Source: Bryobacteraceae bacterium (GTDB taxonomy: Bacteria > Acidobacteriota > Terriglobia > Bryobacterales > Bryobacteraceae). From it: a stretch of DNA of 64,000 nucleotides. A program made the translations under genes and the position numbers. This document shows positions 57,523-64,000 of the stretch, piece by piece. The notes under the pieces were generated by a model. It worked only from the letters and a program-made list of their open reading frames with translations. It made no database searches and was not told the origin of the DNA. Every line of letters begins with the position of its first letter. Position 1 is the stretch's first letter. The stretch spans positions 1,825,972 to 1,889,971 of the forward strand of contig BPGD01000001.1 in assembly GCA_026002855.1 (NCBI GenBank), in the 5' to 3' direction.

Positions 57523-58326
57523 TCAGATCGTCATCGCCAGAAAGCCCCCATCCACCCGGAGCAGCGCCCCCGTCACAAAGCTCGACGCCTTCTCCGAGGC
57601 CAGAAACAGCACCGCCCCCACCAGCTCGTGCGGCTCGCCGAACCGCCCCATTGGCGTGTGCCGCATGATGGCGGCCACCCGCTCCTCGGTCAGCAGCCTG
57701 CGGTTCTGCTCGGCCGGGAAGAACCCCGGAATGATCGCGTTCACCCGCACGCCCTTCTGCGCCCACTCCCGCGCCAGGAACTGGGTGATCTGGTTGACCC
57801 CCGCCTTGGCAATCGAGTAGGTGAACACCTTCGACAGCGGCGGCCCCGAAGACGCCGAGCTGATGTTGATGATCGACCCGCCCCGGCCCGGCTGCGTCAT
57901 CCACGCCCCGAAGACCTGGCAGGCCAGAAACACGCTCTTCAGGTCCACGTCGAGGATCCGCTGCCACTCCTCCTCGCTGATCTCGAAAAATGGCGTCCCG
58001 CTGTTGATCCCGGCCGCATTGATCAGGATGTCCACCCGGCCAAGCGTCTCCAGGATCCGGGCGAGCGCCGCCTCCAGCTCCGCCTTCTTCGAGGCGTCCA
58101 CGCGTAGGGCCAGCCCGCGGCGGCCCAGCGCCGCCACTTCGGCTGCCTTCTTTTCCGCCGCCGCTTCGTTGAAGTCCAGCACCGCCACGTCCGCCCCGGC
58201 GCGCGCCAGCCCCAGCGACATCTCGCCGGCCAGCACGCCTCCGCCGCCGATCACCGCCGCCACCTTCCCGGTGAGATCAAACAGATCCTGCACGGCCGCT
58301 GCCTCCCTTCGCTCCAATTCAGACAT
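57523..58326 (-). CDS. Short-chain dehydrogenase/reductase (SDR; D-mannonate-oxidoreductase-like)
   Basis: A 267-residue NAD(P)-dependent oxidoreductase. Begins LFDLTGKVAAVIGGGGVLAGEMSLGLARAGADVAVLDF; the Gly-rich site GGGGVLAG (about residues 27-34) departs from the usual TGxxxGxG. NAAGINSG (about 107) and the catalytic YSIAK (Tyr about 169, Lys about 173) with Ser in INISSASSG are present, and the end is VTGALLRVDGGFLAMTI. The N-terminal VQDLFDLTGK pattern recalls D-mannonate/fructuronate-type SDRs. Substrate not certain. Confidence 0.9.
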   Translation of the reverse strand: MSELERREAAAVQDLFDLTGKVAAVIGGGGVLAGEMSLGLARAGADVAVLDFNEAAAEKKAAEVAALGRRGLALRVDASKKAELEAALARILETLGRVDILINAAGINSGTPFFEISEEEWQRILDVDLKSVFLACQVFGAWMTQPGRGGSIINISSASSGPPLSKVFTYSIAKAGVNQITQFLAREWAQKGVRVNAIIPGFFPAEQNRRLLTEERVAAIMRHTPMGRFGEPHELVGAVLFLASEKASSFVTGALLRVDGGFLAMTI

Positions 58327-58417
58327 CGTAATCCCTTATATCATCGCAGCCCGCGCCCTGGTGCGGCCAGGACCTTCAACACAAAAATGAAACGCAGGTT
58401 TCTTTTTTGTTTCCGTA

Positions 58418-58447
58418 TTGACCTCGTGTGCAAATCGTGATTAGATA
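58418..58447 (+). promoter_or_regulatory. Candidate promoter of the interrupted TonB receptor gene
   Basis: TTGACC (58418-58423), 18 bases, TAGATA (58442-58447), within an AT-rich stretch about 55 bases before the ATG. The -35 is good and the -10 is weak. Confidence 0.4.
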
Positions 58448-58500
58448 ATCTGGCACGCTGCGGCGCCTGTGGCCGCAGCTCCAGGGAGGTCTTTTACAGC

Positions 58501-61500
58501 ATGCTGAAACGCTTCGTAATGGGGTTCAGCCTCGCCCTGCTGTTCCCCGCACTGCTTGCCGCCCAGGAATCCCGCGGCGCCATCACCGGCCGGGTCACGG
58601 ACCCGCAAGGGGCCGTCGTCCCCAACGCCCAGGTCGCCGTGACCAATACACAGACGAACGAAACCCGCCGCACGGTGACCAATGAAACCGGCTACTACGA
58701 GGTCAACTTCCTCGAGCCGTCCACGTACACGATCACCGTCGAAGCGCCCGGCTTCAAGCGGCTGGTCCGCTCCGGCATCACCGTCAACGTCAGCGCCCGC
58801 CTCGAGATCAACCTGTCGCTCGAAATCGGCGCGGTGGCCGAAACCGTCCAGGTGACCGCCGAGGCGCCGCTGCTCGAGACGACCACCGCCAGCGGCGGCC
58901 GCGTCCTCGACCAGCAGCAGCTCATCAACCTGCCCTTCTCCGACCTGAACCCGTTCGCGCTTTCCGCCCTCGCCCCGGGCATGCAGTGGACCGGCCAGCC
59001 TGAATACCGCCGCCCCTTCGATAACGCCGGCACGTCCTCGTTCAACACGATGGGCGGCGTCGGCCAGAACGAGTACACGATCGATGGCATGACCGTGGTC
59101 GGCTCCGGCCGCCGTGTCGGCTTCGTTCCGCCGGCCGACTCGATCACCGAGTTCAAACTGGAAACGGCCAACTTCGACGCCAGCCAGGGCTTCACCTCGG
59201 GCGCCGCCATCAACGTCAGCTCCCGCTCCGGCACCAATACGCTCCACGGTTCGGTCTTTAACCAGCACTGGCAGCAGCGCTGGAACGCCACGCCCTTCTT
59301 CCAGCGCGAATCGTATGATGCCAAGGTCCGCGCCGGTCTCATCGACCCCAACACCACGAAAAAGCAGGCGCCGGGCCGCTCGAATAACTATGGCCTTTCC
59401 GCTTCCGGCCCCGTCTGGCTGCCAAAGATCATCAATGGCAGGGACAAACTCTTCTGGTCCTTCACCTGGAACGGCATCCGCCAGTCGAAGGCCGAGACCA
59501 CCAGCTCCACCGACGTCACCGTGCCGACCATGGACATGCGCCAGGGCGACTTTTCCTACTTCCTCACCGTCCCCAATGGCGCCCGCCTGTACACGATCTA
59601 CGACCCCCGCTCGGCCCGCCTCGAAGGCTCCACCGTCGTCCGCACGCCGTTCCCTGGCAACAAGGGCGTTCCCGTACTCAATCCCACCTACAACTACTAC
59701 GTGAAACTCTTCCCCACTCCGAACAATGTTCCTGGCAAGGTGACCCCGGAGATGTTCTACAACTACTACGCCTTCGCCATGCCGAAGGACGAGAAATTCA
59801 ACTCCGTCGTCAACCGCTATGACTGGGTGATCAGCCAGGACATGCGCTTCAACTTCCGCTGGCAGTGGAACGACCGCCTCGCCGATGAGTACGACTGGAC
59901 GTATGAGACCCAGCGCGGTCTGCACTCCAACGGCCTCACCCGCATCAACCGCGGCGGCAACGTCGGCTATCTCTGGACGATCAACGCCAACAACATCCTC
60001 GACACGAGCTTCGGCATCTCCCGCTGGGAGGAAGGCAGCCGCAACACCACCCGCACGAAGATCAAGGCCGCCGACGTCGGCCTGCCCGCCTACATCGACC
60101 AGCGCGCCGGCCAGTACACGCAACTGCCGCGGCTCGACTTCAACAACATCACCGATGTCGGCTCCGGCTATCCCGTCGTTGGCACGCTGCTCACCACCGG
60201 CGAGCTCCGCGCCTCGATGACCACCATCCGCGGCAGCCACACCTTCCGCTACGGCTGGCAGGAACGCCGCCACTATTTCGGTTCGGTGGGGCCCGGCTCA
60301 AGCACCGGCATCTTCACCTTCCGCAACAACTGGACCCGCGCCTCGAACGTGGACAACCAGGCCTCCAACCACGTCCACGACTGGGCCGCCTTCATGATGG
60401 GCCTGCCCACCGGAGCGTCCATCGATTACAACGACATGTTCTACTTCACCACGCCGCGGCGCGCCTTCTATTTCCAGGACGACTGGCGGGTGACCACAAA
60501 GCTGCGCCTCTCGCTCGGCCTGCGCTATGAGCGCGAAGGCGGCAGCGACGAAAAGTACGACCGCGCCATCGCCTGAACGCTGCTCGACCAGAAGAGCCCC
60601 ATCACCGACTTGGTCGAGGCTGCCTACGCGGCCAGCCCCATCTCCGAAGTGCCCGCCGGCCAGTTCCGCGCCAGCGGCATCAGCGTCTACCTGGGCGAGC
60701 AGGGCTTCAAGACCGCCAACAAGGGCACGCACACCTTCCTGCCCAAGTTTGGCGCCGTTTACGCGATCAATAACAGGAATGTGATCCGCGGCGGCTGGGG
60801 CATGTACCAGGACACGCTCAACGTGTCCAATGACCGGCCCGCCGTCAACGGCTTCTCCCAGACCACCTCGACGCCGATCAGCAATGACGCCGGCCTCACC
60901 TTCTGCTGCGGCATCAGCGAGGCGGCCGGCATCGCCCAGGGCCGTACCGTGATGAACGATCCCTTCCCGGTGCGCCCCGCCGCCGGCAACACCCGCTTCG
61001 ACGACCCCTTCGGCCGCGCCCTCGATGGCATCGCCCTGTACAACGGCACCATCACCGCCGGCCCCTGGAACTTCAGGCCCGCTCTCCAGCATCGCTGGCG
61101 CGTCAGCTATCAGCGCGAGCTGATGAACAACCTGATGGTGGATGTCTCCTACAACGGCGCTTACTCTTACATCCCGGTGACCCGCCGCGTCAACGCCTTG
61201 CCTCAGCAGTATTGGTCCACCGGGATGAAGCGGAACCAGACCAATGACAACTACCTCAACGGCAACGTCACCAACCCCTTCTACATCGGCAACCTGGCCG
61301 CCCTTCAGCAGACCAGTCCGACCCTATACCGTTTCATGAGCGGTCAGGGCCTTTACACCTCCAAGGTCATTGCCCGGCACAGGCTGCTCCGGCCCTACCC
61401 GCAGTTCTCCACGGTGAACCGCTTTGGGGACGCCAGCGGCGAGGACGTCCGCAACGGCTACGTCAAATACCATGACCTCCAGCTCGTCGTCGAGCGCCGC

Positions 61501-62211
61501 ATGGCCCGCGGCCTCCAGGCCAGCTTCATGTACACCTGGGCCTCCAGCTACGTCTCCGACTACTACCTGAACGAGTTCGACGCCAGCCCGAGCGAGCGCA
61601 TCAACAACAACGTGATGCCCCACCGCGTGGTGCTCACCGCCATCTGGCAAACTCCATTCGGCAAGGGGCGCACGTACCTGAAACAGGGCCCGCTCGCCTA
61701 CGTCGTCGGCAACTGGAACCTCTCCGGCGTCTGGCAGGTGCAGAGCGGCCCGGCCACAAACTGGGGCAACCGCTTCTTCTACGGCAATATCGACAAGAAC
61801 ACCCTCGAGCGGCTGTTCCGGCACGACGAGGTGCGCAGCAAGGATTACCTTCAGTGGTTCGACGGCTCCATCGCCTGGCGCGGCAGCACCGATCCGCCGG
61901 CCGACTTCGTCGGCTTCGATGGACGCACCGCCAACCAGCCCGGCTCCTATCACGTCCGCATGTTCCCGGTGCGGCTCGACGCCATCCGCGCCGATGGCAT
62001 CAAGAATCTGGACCTGAAGATCGAGCGCATCTTCCCCATCAGACAGGAGCGCGGCATCCAGACCCGGTTCTCGGTGGACCTGCTCAACGCCATCAACCAT
62101 ACGAACTTCTCCGGACCCAACACGGACCCGACCAGCGCCAACTTCGGCCGCGTCACTTCGCAGCGCGGCCTGTCGCGCGTCATCCAGTTCAATCTCCGCG
62201 TAGACTTTTGA
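58501..62211 (+). pseudogene. TonB-dependent receptor, Oar-like, interrupted by one in-frame TGA
   Basis: A 1236-codon gene of the same family as the receptor at 37462-41268. Signal MLKRFVMGFSLALLFPALLAAQ, CarboxypepD_reg domain (AITGRVTDPQGAVVPNAQVAVTNTQTNETRR...GYYEVNFLEPSTYTITVEAPGFKRL), plug (LINLPFSDLNPFALSALAPGMQ), then a barrel. A single TGA at 60574-60576 (codon 692) splits it in a variable loop (DEKYDRAIA-stop-TLLDQKSP). The frame continues without shift to ...VIQFNLRVDF, so the C-terminus is intact. A G-to-A change in a TGG Trp codon explains it. It is either a young pseudogene or a sequencing/assembly error; translation of an untruncated barrel would need readthrough. Confidence 0.88.
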
Positions 62212-62234
62212 CCTGAGCCCTCCTTTCACCTCCA

Positions 62235-62270
62235 GGCCCGGCCCGCCCAAAGGGCGCGGCCGGGCCGCTT
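62235..62270 (+). terminator. Terminator after the TonB receptor gene
   Basis: GGCCCGG (62235-62241) pairs with CCGGGCC (62260-62266), with an inner GCCC/GGGC stem, followed by CGCTTTGTT. It lies 24 bases after the stop codon. The T run is short, so termination may be partial. Confidence 0.65.
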
Positions 62271-62345
62271 TGTTACAGGCCGCGGGCCCGGCCCCGAAAG
62301 CGTCACGGCACACCGGCAGCGGCGAATGCCAGTCTCCGGCCCTCG

Positions 62346-63098
62346 TCAGGCGGGCAGCTGGAAGTTGTCGCCCAGATAGACGCGCCGCACGTCGGGATCC
62401 ATTGCCAGCGCCAGCGGCGTCCCGGCGCGGAAGATGCGGCCCTGGTTGATGATGTAGGCCCGGTCGGTGACGGCAAGCGTCTCACGCACGTTGTGGTCGG
62501 TGATCAGGATGCCGATGCCGCGGCTGCGGAGGTCGGCGATGATCTTTTGCAGTTCCAGCACCTGAATCGGGTCGATGCCGGAAAACGGCTCGTCCAGCAG
62601 CAGGAACTGCGGCTCAATGACGAGCGCGCGCGCAATCTCCACGCGCCGCCGCTCGCCGCCCGACAGCGCATAGCCGCGGTTCTTCCGCACCGGCTCAAGC
62701 CCCATCTGCTCGATGAGCTCCTCCAGCCGCCGGCGCCTCTCCTCGGGCCGGATCGGCAGCGTCTCCAGAATCGCCATCAGATTGTCTTCCACGCTCAGCC
62801 GGCGGAACACCGAAGGCTCCTGCGGCAGGTAGCTGATGCCGGCCCGCGCCCGCTCGTACATCGCCAGGTCGGTGATCTCGCGGTCGTCGAGAAAGATGTG
62901 GCCCGAGTCGGGCGACACCATGCCGACAATCATGTAAAACGTCGTCGTCTTGCCGGCCCCGTTGGGCCCGAGCAGCCCCACCACCTCGCCGGTGGAGACG
63001 CTGACGCTGACGTTGTCCACGACGCGGCGCTTGCGGTAAGTCTTGCTGACTTCCTCCGTGCGCAGGATGCGCCGGCCGTTGCCCGGAATCGCGCTCAC
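62346..63098 (-). CDS. lptB: LPS export ABC transporter ATP-binding protein LptB
   Basis: A 250-residue ATPase. Walker [19 protein letters not shown] (about residues 41-58), Q-loop [15 protein letters not shown], signature [16 protein letters not shown] (about 145-160), Walker [15 protein letters not shown]-loop [10 protein letters not shown]. This matches LptB closely, with the typical YVLIQHGRI-like end ([35 protein letters not shown]). GTG start at 63098, with GGGAG ten bases upstream. It is just after an LptA/LptC-like gene. Confidence 0.95.
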   Translation of the reverse strand: MSAIPGNGRRILRTEEVSKTYRKRRVVDNVSVSVSTGEVVGLLGPNGAGKTTTFYMIVGMVSPDSGHIFLDDREITDLAMYERARAGISYLPQEPSVFRRLSVEDNLMAILETLPIRPEERRRRLEELIEQMGLEPVRKNRGYALSGGERRRVEIARALVIEPQFLLLDEPFSGIDPIQVLELQKIIADLRSRGIGILITDHNVRETLAVTDRAYIINQGRIFRAGTPLALAMDPDVRRVYLGDNFQLPA

Positions 63099-63146
63099 CG
63101 TCTCCCATTATGCGGCCCGCCGGGTCCTGCGCGCGTCTGACGGAGG

Positions 63147-64000
63147 TTACTCGCTGCCCTTCTGCTTCACCCGGCTCACCGCCGGCCCCGCCCCTTCGTT
63201 GTCGACGATCATCCGGTCCTGCCGGCCGAACCAGGTGATCACCGCACCGCGCGTGATGCCTCGCTGCTCATCCTCCACGCTCGGATTTCCGCCGCTCAGC
63301 ACCATCCGCTCCTCGGCCAGGAAATACTCGGCGTGCTCGCCGCGGCCCGTGCGGCGCCGGCCGCGCGCAAACTCGCGGATCACCACCGAACCCTCGGCCT
63401 CCAGCCGGTCCAGCCGCGTCTCCGACCTGCCCGCCTGCGCCTGTTCGGAAAAGAACGCCCGCAACTGCGCCGACTCCACCGTCATGCCCGGCCGCTCCAG
63501 CCGCACGCCGCCGGAAAACAGCGCCTGCTTTTTCTGACCTTCGTAGACGAGCGCGCCCGCGTGCACCACGCTCATCCGGCCCGCGGCCGCGCCCTGCGCC
63601 CCCCCGCGCTCGTCGGGAATCTCGGCCACCACCGCGCCTTCCGCCTCCAGCCGCTGCTCCTTCCGGTCGATCCGCACCTTCTGTCCGCGCAGGCGCATCT
63701 CCCCCTGCCACAGCACCGCGTCGCCTTCAAACAAAACCCGGCGGTTCTGTTCCGTCACCGTCATCCGCTGCGCGGTGGCCCGCAGCGGCTCCGAGGCGCG
63801 CACCAGCCCTCCCCCGCCCTCCTCGTGCGGGCGCATCACCGCGCTCACGCCGCCCTCGGCCAGGGTGACGTCCTGCCGCCGGTCGATGCGGATCTGCGGC
63901 GCCGACGTCAACCCGGCATCGTCCTGGATGCGCGCCCCGCCGCGCAGCTCGATCCGGTCCGTGCGCGCCTCCAGCCGCGCCTCTTCGGCCGTCGCACGCC
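63147..64000 (-). CDS. LptA/LptC-like LPS transport protein (partial, 5' end outside window)
   Basis: The stop is at 63147, and the frame stays open to the right edge, so the start lies beyond it; 284 codons are visible. Repeated beta-jellyroll strands of OstA/LptA type are seen: RMTVTEQNRRVLFEGDAVLWQGEMRLRGQKVRIDRKEQRLEAEGAVVAEI, ALVYEGQKKQALFSGGVRLERPGMTVESAQLRAFF, HAEYFLAEERMVLSGGNPSVEDEQRGITRGAVITWFGRQDRMIVDN. The distance to lptB is 48 bases and the strand is the same. The visible length exceeds E. coli LptA, so it may be a fused LptC-LptA or a longer OstA-type protein. Confidence 0.85.
   Translation of the reverse strand, partial: RATAEEARLEARTDRIELRGGARIQDDAGLTSAPQIRIDRRQDVTLAEGGVSAVMRPHEEGGGGLVRASEPLRATAQRMTVTEQNRRVLFEGDAVLWQGEMRLRGQKVRIDRKEQRLEAEGAVVAEIPDERGGAQGAAAGRMSVVHAGALVYEGQKKQALFSGGVRLERPGMTVESAQLRAFFSEQAQAGRSETRLDRLEAEGSVVIREFARGRRRTGRGEHAEYFLAEERMVLSGGNPSVEDEQRGITRGAVITWFGRQDRMIVDNEGAGPAVSRVKQKGSE

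Noticed and set aside
58388-58441. A 17-codon upstream reading frame before the second TonB receptor
   Set aside because: It overlaps the likely -35 region, has no clear ribosome-binding site, and its start would lie upstream of the predicted transcript.
60574-60576. TGA as a selenocysteine codon
   Set aside because: No SECIS-like stem immediately downstream, the residue is in a variable barrel loop, and TonB receptors are not selenoproteins.

Overview
The window looks like a chromosomal segment of a GC-rich Acidobacteriota, most likely a Bryobacteraceae/Solibacter-type organism. I infer this from the gene families: two very large Oar-like TonB-dependent receptors with an N-terminal carboxypeptidase-like domain, a CRTAC1 (FG-GAP + ASPIC/UnbV) protein, a propeller protein with the GCIGCHED heme motif, a grpE-less dnaK-dnaJ-hspR heat-shock operon, and several small proteins I cannot place in any widely known family. 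It is not a phage or plasmid. I see no CRISPR array, tRNA, rRNA or intact insertion sequence.

Layout. 0-7 kb: CPBP membrane protease, Tat-exported sugar isomerase-like protein, SppA, TypA and Der. 7-12 kb: small unknown proteins, a MidA-like methyltransferase, a 26-residue lysine/alanine-rich microprotein with its own consensus promoter, an RlpA-like lipoprotein, a sigma-54 activator without a receiver domain, and a coupled glycosyltransferase. 12-19.4 kb: small unknowns, a TPR protein with a Pro-Thr repeat, a lipoprotein, and dnaK-dnaJ-hspR with a clear HspR (HAIR) operator on the dnaK promoter; a divergent alpha/beta hydrolase follows. 19.4-29.4 kb: a tightly coupled seven-gene minus-strand cluster. 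In transcription order it encodes a single-heme propeller protein, a CRTAC1 protein, a ten-CxxCH cytochrome/propeller fusion, a regulator-propeller protein, two orphan periplasmic ligand-binding proteins and a divergent RidA homologue. Five of its six junctions are four-base start/stop overlaps. This is the best candidate in the window for an undescribed system.

29.4-37.1 kb: asparaginase, a small zinc ribbon, a porin with a structured leader, ThiD, two coupled exported Ig-like/hypothetical proteins, a PP2C phosphatase and a double-BON protein with a textbook terminator. 37.5-42.1 kb: an intact TonB-dependent receptor and a DUF72 protein. 42.2-49.7 kb: Smr, GT39 glycosyltransferase, MoaA, NadA, RapZ, long-form HPF and sigma-54 (RpoN), a mostly co-oriented housekeeping series. 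49.8-54 kb: RpoD and DnaG, the core of a macromolecular-synthesis operon, then a methyltransferase. 54-57.3 kb: a Tat-exported molybdopterin oxidoreductase, its four-cluster ferredoxin and a TorD-type chaperone, preceded by a repeat-rich control region. 57.5-64 kb: an SDR dehydrogenase, a second TonB-dependent receptor interrupted by one in-frame TGA, LptB, and a partial LptA/LptC-like protein running off the right edge.

How the genes fit together: the periplasm and outer membrane dominate the accessory content (cytochromes, propellers, binding proteins, porin, TonB receptors, molybdoenzyme). The housekeeping genes cover envelope LPS export, replication priming, both sigma factors and heat shock.
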